The position numbers and the translations under genes are program-made. Below the pieces are notes generated by a model, which did no database searches, was not told the DNA's origin, and was given only the letters and a program-made list of their open reading frames with translations. 64,000 nucleotides of DNA from Caballeronia arationis (GTDB lineage Bacteria; Pseudomonadota; Gammaproteobacteria; Burkholderiales; Burkholderiaceae): the NCBI RefSeq assembly GCF_001544975.2, contig NZ_FCOG02000007.1, positions 103,088 through 167,087 of the forward strand. Reading direction: 5' to 3'. This document shows, in pieces, positions 34,358-46,489 of the stretch. The first letter of the stretch is position 1; each line of letters opens with the position of its first letter.

Positions 34358-35329
34358 ATGATCCAGCCCGCACTATCCCCGCATTTCCCCAACGCCTTTG
34401 CCGAAGCCGTCCACGACGGACTCACGCACCATCCGCAGAAAGAACTGCCGTCGATGTATCTGTATGACGAAGTCGGTTCGGGACTCTTCGAAGTCATCAC
34501 TTCGCTGCCCGAATACGGCGTCACGCGCGCCGAGGAACGCGTGCTGAAGGACCACGCCGCCGACATCGTCGCCGCGTTGCCGCAGCATGTGAAAGTCGCG
34601 GAACTCGGCAGCGGCAGCGGGCGCAAGACGCGCCGCATCCTGGAGGCGCTTTGTAAAAAGCAGCCCACGCATTACTACCCGATTGAAATTTCGCGCACCG
34701 CATTGCAGTTGTGCCATCGCGAACTCGGCGACATCGAGCGCATTTCGATCGTCGGCTACGAGCGCGATTATCTGGCCGGCCTCGCGGAAGTGAGCGCGAA
34801 GCGGCGCGAGGGCGAAGTGCTGCTCGTGCTGTTCCTCGGCAGCACGATCGGCAACTTCTCGCGGCTCGCGGCGACCAGGTTCCTGCGCTCGATTCGCGGC
34901 ATGCTCAAGCCCGGCGACGCGCTGCTGCTCGGCACCGACCTGATGAAGCCGCTGCCGACGCTGATTTCCGCCTACGACGATCCGATCGGTGTCACGGCAG
35001 CGTTCAACCTGAACCTGCTCGCGCGGATCAATCGCGAACTCGGCGGCGATTTCCCGCTCGATGCGTTCGAGCACGTCGCGCGCTTCAATCCGGATGCGCG
35101 CAGCATCGAGATGCACTTGCGCGCGAAGCGCCCGCTCACGGCGCATGTGCGGGCGGCGGACCTGCGGGTCGAATTCAGGGAAGGCGAGACGATCTGGACC
35201 GAAAGCAGCCACAAGTACGCGGCTGAAGAAGTCGCGCCATTTGCCGCCGACGCGGGCTTCGATTGCGCGCATCAATGGCGCGACGACGCCTGGGGATTCG
35301 CGGAGAGCCTCCTGGTGGCGCGAGCCTGA
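34358..35329 (+). CDS. egtD: L-histidine N-alpha-methyltransferase (ergothioneine biosynthesis)
   Basis: A 323-residue SAM-dependent methyltransferase that trimethylates histidine to hercynine, the first step to ergothioneine. Features: LPSMYLYDEVGSGLFEVITS with the EgtD DxxGSxLF pattern, SAM motif VAELGSGSGRKTRRILEAL, LFLGSTIGNFSRLAA, and a C-terminal FREGETIWTESSHKY with the Glu and Ser that fix the histidine amine. Length is normal (about 321). GGAGACGTC precedes the ATG. The usual partner egtB is not adjacent. Confidence 0.9.
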   Translation: MIQPALSPHFPNAFAEAVHDGLTHHPQKELPSMYLYDEVGSGLFEVITSLPEYGVTRAEERVLKDHAADIVAALPQHVKVAELGSGSGRKTRRILEALCKKQPTHYYPIEISRTALQLCHRELGDIERISIVGYERDYLAGLAEVSAKRREGEVLLVLFLGSTIGNFSRLAATRFLRSIRGMLKPGDALLLGTDLMKPLPTLISAYDDPIGVTAAFNLNLLARINRELGGDFPLDAFEHVARFNPDARSIEMHLRAKRPLTAHVRAADLRVEFREGETIWTESSHKYAAEEVAPFAADAGFDCAHQWRDDAWGFAESLLVARA

Positions 35330-35342
35330 TCGCCGGCCGGGG

Positions 35343-35636
35343 TCAGTGCTGCTCGAAGCGCTCGAAGCGCTTTTCGATGAAGCGCTCTTCGCTGAAGAAT
35401 TCGGTGACGCGGGCATGCGGCGGCCCGCGGCGCAGCCATTCGAGCATCAGGTCGACCTGGTTGGCGGGTCCCTGGACCATCGCTTCAACCGAACCGTCGT
35501 CGAGGTTGACCACCCAGCCGCGCACGCCGAGCGCGTGCGCGCGCCGGACTGTGTAGTGCCGGAAACCGACGCCCTGCACGATACCGCGCACGTGCACATA
35601 GTAGGTTTCGATTTTCGTGTCGAGATCGGGGGGCAT
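35343..35636 (-). CDS. acyP: Acylphosphatase
   Basis: A 97-residue protein. Catalytic Arg26 (GIVQGVGFRHYT) and Asn44 (GWVVNLDDGSVEA) are both present, as are the conserved VxGxVQGVGFR and GxVxNxxDGxVE patterns. It hydrolyses acyl phosphates. GGAGAACGCACT precedes the ATG. It converges with egtD, 13 bp apart. Confidence 0.93.
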   Translation of the reverse strand: MPPDLDTKIETYYVHVRGIVQGVGFRHYTVRRAHALGVRGWVVNLDDGSVEAMVQGPANQVDLMLEWLRRGPPHARVTEFFSEERFIEKRFERFEQH

Positions 35637-35731
35637 AGTGCGTTCTCCAAGTCGTTGCGTCGCGTAGTCACGCTTTAACGCGGCATTTTAGACAAGGCGC
35701 GCAACCGCGTGCAACAGCCCCGCTGACAATC

Positions 35732-36871
35732 TCAACTGAGCCTGAACGGCTGCGCCGGCTCCGTGCGTCCCGTGCGCGGACGAGGCGCGCGTGGCAGCGT
35801 GACGTCGAAGGTCGTTCCGGCGTCGCTCGTCGAGCGGACCTGCACGCTGCCGCCGTGCATCATCGCGATCTCGTGCGTGATGTACAGACCGAGCCCGAGG
35901 CCGCCCGATTCCTGCTGCGAACGCCCCGAGCGAAACGGCACGAAGATCGTCGGCAGGACGTCGGCGGGGATTTCGCCCGCGTTCTGCACGCTGATCACGA
36001 GTTCGTCGGCCGCACTTCCGTCGAGCCGCACCTGGATCGCCGAGCCATCGCGGCCGTGCTGCAACGCGTTGCCGATCAGGTTCGAAAACACTTGCGAGAG
36101 CAGGTCGCCGTCGCCTTGCAGGAGCGTGTCGCCGTCGCGAAAAATGAAGATGCGCCCCTTGCCGACACGCGCCTCGTATTCGTCGACGATGTTCCGCGCG
36201 AGCGTCATCAGTTCCACCGGCCGCGGCTGCAGCGTCACGCGGCCGCCGCGCAGGCGCGCGAGATTGAGCAGCTGATCGACCATGCGCACCATGCGCATGC
36301 CGCTCGACTTGATACGCGTGCCGATGCTCGCGACGTTTTCGTCCTGCACGAAACGCGACAGATACTCCGCCGACGCGATCACGGCCGACAGCGGCGTGCG
36401 CAGATCGTGGCCGAGCACGGCCATCAGCATTTCGTTCGCATCGAGCAGTTGCTGCACGGTCGAGAGCTGGGTGGCGAGCTGCTGTTTCTGGCGTTCGAGC
36501 TGGATGAACACGTCGACCTTCGAATTGAGGATGCGCGAATCGAAGGGCTTGTAGAGGAAGTCCACCGCGCCCGCTTCGTAGCCGCGGAACGTGCGGCCCG
36601 TGTCCTGCGCGGTCGCGGTCAGGAAGATGATCGGCACGTGCGCGGTGCGCGGGCTGCCGCGCATCAGTTCGGCGAGTTCGAAGCCGTCCATGCCGGGCAT
36701 GTTCACGTCGAGGATCGCGAGCGCGACTTCGTGCTTGAGCAGCAGCTCGAGCGCGGCGGGTCCGGATTCCGCCTTGAGCACCGAAACGTCCGGCCGCGCC
36801 AGCGACGCCTCCAGCGCGGTGATGTTGTTCCGGATGTCGTCGACGATCAGGACGTGGATGGGTTGCGTCAT
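35732..36871 (-). CDS. Receiver - histidine kinase protein
   Basis: A 379-residue soluble protein with a receiver domain first (Asp11/Asp12, phosphoacceptor Asp55 in LAILDVNMPGMDG, Lys in FLYKPF). A histidine kinase core follows (His155 in MAVLGHDLRTPLSAVI; ATPase motifs FSNLIGNALQHG, VQNAGEIP and GGLGLGLYI). The kinase is thus placed under control of an upstream phosphodonor. It is last in a four-gene unit and overlaps cheB by 4 bp (ATGA). Confidence 0.9.
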   Translation of the reverse strand: MTQPIHVLIVDDIRNNITALEASLARPDVSVLKAESGPAALELLLKHEVALAILDVNMPGMDGFELAELMRGSPRTAHVPIIFLTATAQDTGRTFRGYEAGAVDFLYKPFDSRILNSKVDVFIQLERQKQQLATQLSTVQQLLDANEMLMAVLGHDLRTPLSAVIASAEYLSRFVQDENVASIGTRIKSSGMRMVRMVDQLLNLARLRGGRVTLQPRPVELMTLARNIVDEYEARVGKGRIFIFRDGDTLLQGDGDLLSQVFSNLIGNALQHGRDGSAIQVRLDGSAADELVISVQNAGEIPADVLPTIFVPFRSGRSQQESGGLGLGLYITHEIAMMHGGSVQVRSTSDAGTTFDVTLPRAPRPRTGRTEPAQPFRLS

Positions 36872-37491
36872 CGGTTGGCTCCAGGTCGCGTGCGCCCGAC
36901 GCTGGCGGAAAGAAGCGCCGCCATGTCATCGAGCGTCATTATTTGGTTTGCTGCGCCGTTCGCGATCGCGGCGTTCGGCATGGCCGGGGCGCCCGCCGTC
37001 GCGGGGTCCTGCACCCAGCAATGGCCGCCGGCTTCGCGGATGGCGAGTGCGCCGCGCGCGCCGTCGTCGTTCGCGCCGGACAGCACGATGCCGAGCAGCG
37101 CGCCTTTATAGGCATACGCGGCCGATTCGAACAGCACGTCCACCGACGGCCGCGAAAAGCGCACGGGCGGATCGATGGACAGCGCGATCGTCCGGTCGGG
37201 CTCGACCAGCATGTGGTAGCCGGGCGGTGCCACGTAGACGGTGCCCGGTTCGATCGCGTCCTTGTCGTTCGGCTCGACCACCGTGAGCCTGCAGCGCGAG
37301 GCGAAGAGTTCCGGCAGGAGGCTCGGCAGGTCCGCGCGCATGTGCACGACGACGAGCATCGCGGCGCCAAAGCCCGCCGGCAGTTCGGGCAGCAGGCGGT
37401 TGAGCGCGTCGATGCCGCCCGCCGATGCGCCGATCACCACGGCCTCGACGGAGGCGGGATCGAAAGCGGAAGCTTCGGATGTCGGGCTCAT
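36868..37491 (-). CDS. CheB-type methylesterase, catalytic domain only
   Basis: A 207-residue protein equal to the C-terminal domain of CheB: Ser23 in VVIGASAGGIDAL, His in VVVHMRADLPSLLPE, and Asp in LSGANDDGARG complete the triad. The regulatory receiver domain of chemotaxis CheB is absent. I start at the ATG 37491, just before the conserved part and 2 bp after cheR ends. A target glutamyl methyl ester is expected, but no methyl-accepting protein is in the window. Confidence 0.88.
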   Translation of the reverse strand: MSPTSEASAFDPASVEAVVIGASAGGIDALNRLLPELPAGFGAAMLVVVHMRADLPSLLPELFASRCRLTVVEPNDKDAIEPGTVYVAPPGYHMLVEPDRTIALSIDPPVRFSRPSVDVLFESAAYAYKGALLGIVLSGANDDGARGALAIREAGGHCWVQDPATAGAPAMPNAAIANGAANQIMTLDDMAALLSASVGRTRPGANR

Positions 37492-37493
37492 CG

Positions 37494-38390
37494 CTACACC
37501 TTCTGGTAAATGCGCTCGCGGGCGTTGAACTCCGCGAAGTTCGCGGCGTGCTTGGAAAAGCGCAGGCTTTCCTTGCTGCCGAGGCCGAGAAAGCCGCGCC
37601 GCACGAGCGAATCGCTGAAGAGCCCGAGCGCGCGGTCCTGCAGCGCGCGATCGAAATAGATCAGCACGTTGCGGCACGACACCAGATGCGCTTCGAGGAA
37701 CACGCTGTCCGTGGCGAGGCTGTGGTCCGCGAACACGACGCGCGACTTGAGTGTCTGCGAGAACTTCGCGGCTCCGTATGCGGCGTGATAGTAGTCCGAC
37801 AGCGAGCGCTTGCCGCCTGCGGCCAGATAGTTCTGACTGAAGCGGGCCAGGCGATCGAGCGGATAGATGCCGCTTTCGGCCTGGCGCAGGGCGTCGGCGT
37901 TGATGTCGGTTGCGTAGAACACGGTGCGATCGGCGATCTTCTCTTCGGCGAAGAGCACCGCGAGCGACCACAGTTCCTCGCCGCTGCTGCAGCCCGCGAC
38001 CCAGACCTTGATCGACGGATAGGTCTGCAGAATCGGTACGACTTGCTCGCGGATGGCGCGGAAGTAGTGCGGGTCGCGAAACATCTCGCTCACCTGCACC
38101 GTGAGGTACTGGAACAGGCGCGCGAAGAGCGCCGGATCGCGCAGGATGCGCTCCTGCAGTTGCGAGAGCGTGGGAATGCCGAGGTCCGCGAGAGCCTGCG
38201 TGAGGCGACGCCGCAACGAACTGACCGAGTAGTGCCGGAAATCGTGCTGATAGCGAAGGTATATGGCTTCCAGCACGAGTTTCAACTCGATGTCGAATGT
38301 GGACGAGGTCGTCGTTCCTTCGGACGGGGGGCTTTCTGACACGGGATTGATCGCTGCGTTCGGGTTGGGATTGGGTTGATTGTCCAACAT
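37494..38390 (-). CDS. CheR-type protein methyltransferase
   Basis: A 298-residue SAM-dependent methyltransferase. Residues 35-110 are the N-terminal helical CheR domain (FRHYSVSSLRRRLTQALADL). The catalytic part has VWVAGCSSGEELWSLAVLF, the SAM motif, FYATDINADALRQAESGIYP, and LVSCRNVLIYFDRALQ. It would methylate glutamates on a receptor or kinase. The second gene of the kinase - CheR - CheB - receiver/kinase unit, 50 bp after the hybrid kinase. Confidence 0.9.
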   Translation of the reverse strand: MLDNQPNPNPNAAINPVSESPPSEGTTTSSTFDIELKLVLEAIYLRYQHDFRHYSVSSLRRRLTQALADLGIPTLSQLQERILRDPALFARLFQYLTVQVSEMFRDPHYFRAIREQVVPILQTYPSIKVWVAGCSSGEELWSLAVLFAEEKIADRTVFYATDINADALRQAESGIYPLDRLARFSQNYLAAGGKRSLSDYYHAAYGAAKFSQTLKSRVVFADHSLATDSVFLEAHLVSCRNVLIYFDRALQDRALGLFSDSLVRRGFLGLGSKESLRFSKHAANFAEFNARERIYQKV

Positions 38391-38440
38391 CGTTTGATGC
38401 GCAGAAACATCAAACGGTGTTCAACAGATCCTCCCGAGCA

Positions 38441-41629
<3,189 letters not shown>

Positions 41630-41802
41630 TGGCTGTTGGCTTTTTGTTTAGGACCGCGCGCATGGCTCGGAAGCGGCAGGCACGGACCTTAGCACGTCCC
41701 GCAAGTCCTTGTCACACCTAGGTCCGCGGGCGTTTCAACACGCACTGGAGGCCCGCACATGTTACCCGCAGACGATTCGTCGAAGGCACAAAAGAGGAAA
41801 TA

Positions 41803-42813
41803 ATGACCGATTTTTCAAGGGGCCGCGTGCTCGTCACCGGCGCGTCCGGGTTCGTCGGATCGGCGGTCGCGCGTATCGCCGTCGAACGCGGCTTCGACGT
41901 GCGCGTGCTGATGCGCACAACCAGTTCGCGGCAGAACATCGAAGCGCTCGACGCCGAAGTCGTGCTCGGCGACATGCGCGACGAAGCGTCGATGCGCGCC
42001 GCGCTAAAGGGCGTGCGCTTCCTGTTTCACGTCGCCGCCGACTACCGCATCTGGGCGCCGGACCCGGGCGAGATCGAGCGCTCGAACCTCACCGGCACCG
42101 AAGCGACGATGCGCGCGGCGCTCGCCGAGGGCGTCGAGCGGATCGTGTACACGAGCAGCGTCGCGACGCTGAAGGTGACGAGCGCGGGCGTGATCGTCGA
42201 CGAGACGAAGCCCGCCGACCCGAGCCAGACCATCGGCGCGTATAAGCGCAGCAAGGTGCTTGCCGAGCGCGCCGTCGAGCGGATGGTCGCGAACGACCGG
42301 CTGCCGGCGGTGATCGTGAATCCGTCGACGCCGATCGGCCCGCGCGACGTCAAGCCGACGCCGACCGGGCGCATCATCGTCGAGGCCGCGACCGGCAAGA
42401 TTCCCGCGTTCGTCGACACGGGCCTGAATCTCGTGCACGTCGACGACGTCGCGGCCGGCCATTTCCTTGCCCTCGAACGCGGGGCGATCGGCGAGCGCTA
42501 CATCCTCGGCGGCGAGAACCTGCCGCTCCAGCAGATGCTCGCCGACATCGCCGCGCTGTCAGGCCGCAAGCCGCCGACGATCAGGCTGCCGCGCGGCCCG
42601 CTCTATCCGCTCGCCGTCGGCGCGGAACTGGTGGCGAAGTTCACCGGGCGCGAGCCGTTCGTGACCGTCGACGCGCTGCGCATGTCGAAGAACAAGATGT
42701 ACTTCACGTCCGCGAAAGCGGAGCGCGATCTGGGCTATCGCGCGCGGCCGTACCGCGAAGGCCTGCGCGACGCGCTCGACTGGTTCCGGGCCAACGGCTA
42801 TCTCACCCGCTGA
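41803..42813 (+). CDS. hpnA: Hopanoid-associated sugar epimerase
   Basis: A 336-residue extended-SDR protein. Motifs: VLVTGASGFVGSAVARIAVE (NAD site), VEVVLGDMRD-like segment, LFHVAADYRIWAPDPGEIER (strongly HpnA-like), and GAYKRSKVLAE with the Tyr-x3-Lys pair. HpnA is thought to act in making hopanoid side chains. Other hpn genes are not in the window. An AGAGGAAATA ribosome site precedes the ATG. Confidence 0.88.
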   Translation: MTDFSRGRVLVTGASGFVGSAVARIAVERGFDVRVLMRTTSSRQNIEALDAEVVLGDMRDEASMRAALKGVRFLFHVAADYRIWAPDPGEIERSNLTGTEATMRAALAEGVERIVYTSSVATLKVTSAGVIVDETKPADPSQTIGAYKRSKVLAERAVERMVANDRLPAVIVNPSTPIGPRDVKPTPTGRIIVEAATGKIPAFVDTGLNLVHVDDVAAGHFLALERGAIGERYILGGENLPLQQMLADIAALSGRKPPTIRLPRGPLYPLAVGAELVAKFTGREPFVTVDALRMSKNKMYFTSAKAERDLGYRARPYREGLRDALDWFRANGYLTR

Positions 42814-42830
42814 CGCGGGCCTCGGGCGCA

Positions 42831-44903
42831 TCAGAACACGGTCTTGCTGTCGATGATGTCCACCTCGACCCCGATCTCCTCCGCAAGATCGACGAGCTTC
42901 TTCGTGACGCCGGGGTCGTCGCCTGCGGGGTCCTTGTCCCAGAGCAGGATCAGCGTCACGCGATCGGGGCCGAAAGCTAGCGCGTTGAACAGCATCCACA
43001 CGCTGTTCCGATGCCAGACGTCATAGGGCGGCTGTTGTGCGAACCATTTGGGCAAGCCCACCTGCGGGTCGGCGTCCGGATCGAGGTCCAGCAGCACGCG
43101 GCACGTCGCGCCGAGTTCGTCGTACAAGGTGTCGAAGCGGTCGAGCCAGTCGTCGTCGGCGGGGCGCACGGCCAGATTCGTGAAGGACGCCCGTGGCCGG
43201 GCGAGATACATCCACGTCGCGACACCGCTCGCCTTGCAGGCCTCGTGGAAGAGGATGTCGCCGCCGCTGCGCCCGCTTGCCATTCCCAGTTCCACGCCGC
43301 CCGGCCGCTCGCACACGCGCTGCAATCGCTTGCCGATGGCTTGCGCCGCCGCCTGGCGCGCTTCGGGCGTGCGCGGGAAGCGCGGATTCTTCCGGCCGGC
43401 GTCGTCGACGCAATGTCCCGCGAACAGGACGATCCGGCTGCGTGCGCCGGCCGGCGCCTCGGCCTGAGCCGTATCGACCGGGGGAAACGCGGCGAGGCCC
43501 GCGGCGACGTTGTCCCTCAGCACGCCGACCGTCTGCAACAGGATGAGTTGCGCCCGTGCGGAATTGATCGCGATCGGCGACACGTCCTTGTACTTCTCGA
43601 CGACCTGCCGGTACCCCAGTCCGACCTTTCTCGGATCGCTGCTCACGAGGCAGCGCAGATCGGCTGCCGTAAAAGCTCGCCAGACCGCGTTTTTCTCCTT
43701 TTCAGTCTGGTCCGCGCTTTCTAGCGCGAGCGCCACGCCTGCCTTCAGGCTATCGATCCGCTCCTTCACGCGATTGAGTTCGCGGGAGGCCATCTCGGCC
43801 GGTTCGAGGCTATCGTCGTCGGGTTGACTGAGTTCCCACTGCTGCGGATAGAGCTGCGCGAGTTCGCGCTGGATCACCCTGAGCGCAACCGCGTTGATCG
43901 CCGAGTAGTAATGGTTGCGGTCCGCCCTGAAGCCTTCCTCGTACGCGGCGAGCGAATCGGCGAAGAGCCCGGACTCCAGCGTGGATTCGGGCGGCGAAGC
44001 CTTGAGCGATTCCAGCCATTGCGCCTTCAGGTTGCTGCCGAGCAGCGCCTGCTTTTCGGCACGCAGCGAAGGCGGCAGGTCGGTGCGCGAGCGAATGCGC
44101 TCGACTGCATCGTTCGACTCGTTGAAGTTGCCGAGCTTCTGATAGATAGTGCTCAGCTTCAGGTTCGCTTCGAGGTCGGATTCGTCGTTGCGAAGAATCG
44201 CCTCCCAGGTCGCCCTCGCGCCCACGTGCCGCTGATGGTCGAACTGCTTGCGGCCAATCAGGCGCAGGCCCGCCCTCGCCCACGGAAACGAACGCGCTTC
44301 GCGGGCCAGCAGCGCGAGGTCGCCCCAGTAGAGGTCGCGCGTCCCGGTCGCAGCGTACTTGCTCGCCCGCTCGATGGCGCGATCGGCGCATTCCTTGAAG
44401 CCGACCGGCACCGCAAGGAAGTCGTCCGGCGAGGGAGCGCGAAGTTTCGGCAGGAGCTTGAAGACGGGGCTGTCCGACACCGACGAGGCCGACCCTTGGC
44501 TGATTGCCGCGACGAGTTTGTCGAGCGCCTCGGCCGGATTGCCGATCGGGTACGCCACGTAGCGGTCGGTCAGCAGGTCGAAGGGCACGGCGTCGGGCGC
44601 CAGCTCGGCAAGCTCGCCGCCGACGCCGCGCAGCAGGACCGTGATCCGGTCGCGCAACGCGTGGCGGATGCCGAGTTCGTAGTAGACGTTCGCGTTGTGC
44701 AGCGTCATGTCCGCGATGACGATGTCGGCGGTCAGGAGCAGCTCGAACATCGACTCGCGGATATTGCCGGGGCTCATGATTTCCGAGGTCGTCCGGCCTT
44801 CTATGCCGCATTGGGTCAGCGCGGCGTCGATCAGCGTCTCGCCGACATGGTCGAAGTCCATTCCCCGCTTCGTGCCGAAGGGGCGAACGATGAATGCGCG
44901 CAT
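42831..44903 (-). CDS. Nucleoside-hydrolase-like - DUF4071 (TRAFs-binding) - SLOG-like protein
   Basis: A 690-residue soluble protein with three recognisable parts. Residues 1-120 look like a nucleoside 2-deoxyribosyltransferase / DRHyd fold: AFIVRPFG, ELLLTADIVIADMTLHNANV and YYELGIRHAL with candidate catalytic Asp60, Asp65, Asn72 and Glu76. Residues 150-470 are helical repeats resembling DUF4071, the MAP3K TRAFs-binding domain (GTRDLYWGDLALLAREARSF). Residues 488-680 resemble a SLOG/LOG-type Rossmann nucleotide sensor (VLFAGHCVDDAGRKNPRFP; GMASGRSGGDILFHEAC). Such mixes have been linked by comparative genomics to conflict and nucleotide-signalling systems. It is a single gene with AAAGGAG before the ATG and an AT-richer promoter area. 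No partner effector is adjacent. Domain calls are by eye. Confidence 0.75.
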   Translation of the reverse strand: MRAFIVRPFGTKRGMDFDHVGETLIDAALTQCGIEGRTTSEIMSPGNIRESMFELLLTADIVIADMTLHNANVYYELGIRHALRDRITVLLRGVGGELAELAPDAVPFDLLTDRYVAYPIGNPAEALDKLVAAISQGSASSVSDSPVFKLLPKLRAPSPDDFLAVPVGFKECADRAIERASKYAATGTRDLYWGDLALLAREARSFPWARAGLRLIGRKQFDHQRHVGARATWEAILRNDESDLEANLKLSTIYQKLGNFNESNDAVERIRSRTDLPPSLRAEKQALLGSNLKAQWLESLKASPPESTLESGLFADSLAAYEEGFRADRNHYYSAINAVALRVIQRELAQLYPQQWELSQPDDDSLEPAEMASRELNRVKERIDSLKAGVALALESADQTEKEKNAVWRAFTAADLRCLVSSDPRKVGLGYRQVVEKYKDVSPIAINSARAQLILLQTVGVLRDNVAAGLAAFPPVDTAQAEAPAGARSRIVLFAGHCVDDAGRKNPRFPRTPEARQAAAQAIGKRLQRVCERPGGVELGMASGRSGGDILFHEACKASGVATWMYLARPRASFTNLAVRPADDDWLDRFDTLYDELGATCRVLLDLDPDADPQVGLPKWFAQQPPYDVWHRNSVWMLFNALAFGPDRVTLILLWDKDPAGDDPGVTKKLVDLAEEIGVEVDIIDSKTVF

Positions 44904-45141
44904 GTCGTACTCCTTTGCCCCGCTGACGCCCGGTGTCGGGATCGGCCGGTTCGATCGTTGCGGCGGGCGAGCGACTCGCCTCGGCAGTAATCTAGTAAAG
45001 GAATACCTGTCGTCTCAGACAATTGTTATGCGCGATGCGCCTTTGGGTGGCTGATTGTTCGTCAAAACGCGTGTGCCGCGCGGAAATCCCGTCGCTCGTT
45101 CCGCCCGCCCTGGACAAATCGCCCCCGCGCCCCGCGCACCC

Positions 45142-46128
45142 TCACGCAGCCCGCAGCACGAAGCGCTTCACGATCTGCTTCGCCTGAAACACGCGCCGGT
45201 CCAGAAACAACTGGCGGCGATACTTGACGACCGGCGGCAACGTCCGCCCCGCCGCATGCTCGCGATACTTGTCCGCTACACTGCGCACGCGCGCTTCCGC
45301 CTCCCGATGATCCTTGCTCGGCGTCTTCGACGCCTCGAGGCACATGTAGCGAAACGCCTTGTCGAAGATCGTCATCCAGTACGCTTCGTTCGCCGTATCT
45401 TCGTCGCTGCGTTCGAGGGCTTCTTCCGCGCACAGGCCGAGGCAGTGCACGGTGAAACTGCTCGCCCGATACGTAATGCTGTCTCGCCGGCGCCGGTAGA
45501 CATAAAGCTCTTCCGGCACGCGATAAAGGCTGCGCGCCTTCGAGTAAATGCCAGGAATGACCGCAACATCCTCATACACACGGCCGGGTGGAAACGGCAC
45601 GCCGTCCCAAAGTTCGCTGCGATACACGCGCGCAAACGCGAAGTTCTGGAAGACGTTCGCGAATTCCATCAGCGCGGGCATGCCGCCGGGCGTAAAGCCC
45701 TTGGCGCCCGGCGGCAGCAACTTGAGGTGATCGACGAGTTCGCCGGCGAGATTCATCACGCGGACATCGAATTCGATGATGTCAGCAGCCTGCCGCTCGA
45801 CGAGGGGCAGGATGATCTCGCAGAAGTCGGGGTGCAGCAGGTCGTCGGCATCGAGATAGCCGATGTAGGGCGTCGTCACCGCCGCGATGCCGACATTGCG
45901 CGCGACGCTCAGGCCGCCATTCTTCTGCCGGATTACCTTGATGTCCTTGTCGGCATGTCGGGAACGCACTTCCTCGATGCGCTCGAAGGTCGAATCGGTG
46001 GCGCCGTCGTCGACGATGATGAGTTCGACCTCCGCCGCCCTCGGTTGCGACAGAAGCGAATCGAGAGCGGCGGTGATGAATCCCTCGACGTTATATGCCG
46101 GCACGACAACTGACATGAGCTTGGGCAA
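45142..46128 (-). CDS. Glycosyltransferase family 2
   Basis: A 328-residue GT-A protein: SVVVPAYNVEGFITAALDSL, ELIIVDDGATDSTFERI, QKNGGLSVARNVGI and the DxD-like YLDADDLLHPDF. VYEDVAVIPGIYSKARSLYR contains the ED of the acceptor-side catalytic region. Such enzymes transfer sugars to polysaccharides or glycolipids. GGAGA lies 7 nt before a TTG at 46128, so I keep TTG; an ATG lies four codons later at 46116 without its own ribosome site. The product may be EPS- or LPS-related; no gene neighbours support one. Confidence 0.88.
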   Translation of the reverse strand: MPKLMSVVVPAYNVEGFITAALDSLLSQPRAAEVELIIVDDGATDSTFERIEEVRSRHADKDIKVIRQKNGGLSVARNVGIAAVTTPYIGYLDADDLLHPDFCEIILPLVERQAADIIEFDVRVMNLAGELVDHLKLLPPGAKGFTPGGMPALMEFANVFQNFAFARVYRSELWDGVPFPPGRVYEDVAVIPGIYSKARSLYRVPEELYVYRRRRDSITYRASSFTVHCLGLCAEEALERSDEDTANEAYWMTIFDKAFRYMCLEASKTPSKDHREAEARVRSVADKYREHAAGRTLPPVVKYRRQLFLDRRVFQAKQIVKRFVLRAA

Positions 46129-46489
46129 TCTCGGTCTCCGGTCGACGCAGCTTCCCGTCCGGCCGCCCTTTTTCGTGCCACGTGCTTCGTGCAGGGCTGC
46201 ACCAGGGAAGCATGCAGGTTGATGACCAGAAAAGGCTAACGGATCAGTATGTCGTCCATTGTGCGACTTCGCACAGACACCCCGACTTCGCGCGAGGCAA
46301 ATCCGGGGCCCGACCGATTGTGCGACCGCCGCTGCGGACGGTCGGTAGTTCTGCCCTGACTACGTGTAAGGACTGCATCGGATCAACGCACTACGAGCAT
46401 TTTGTCACAAGGTGTAGGGACGGCGCGGGGGTGCAGCGGGTAAAATCGCGGCCTTGGATAGCAAGGCACACGAGACGCAAGGCAATCGC
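46129..46489. other. Divergent intergenic region with inverted and direct repeats
   Basis: No gene is visible in these 361 bp. A perfect inverted repeat TGTGCGA-CT-TCGCACA lies at 46260-46275. Its left part recurs as ATTGTGCGAC at 46317-46326, 59 bp on. The second copy sits within a larger hairpin closed by CCGACCG and CGGTCGG. TAAAAT before the downstream gene (about 46441) may be a -10. These could be operator sites; the binder is unknown. Confidence 0.45.
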
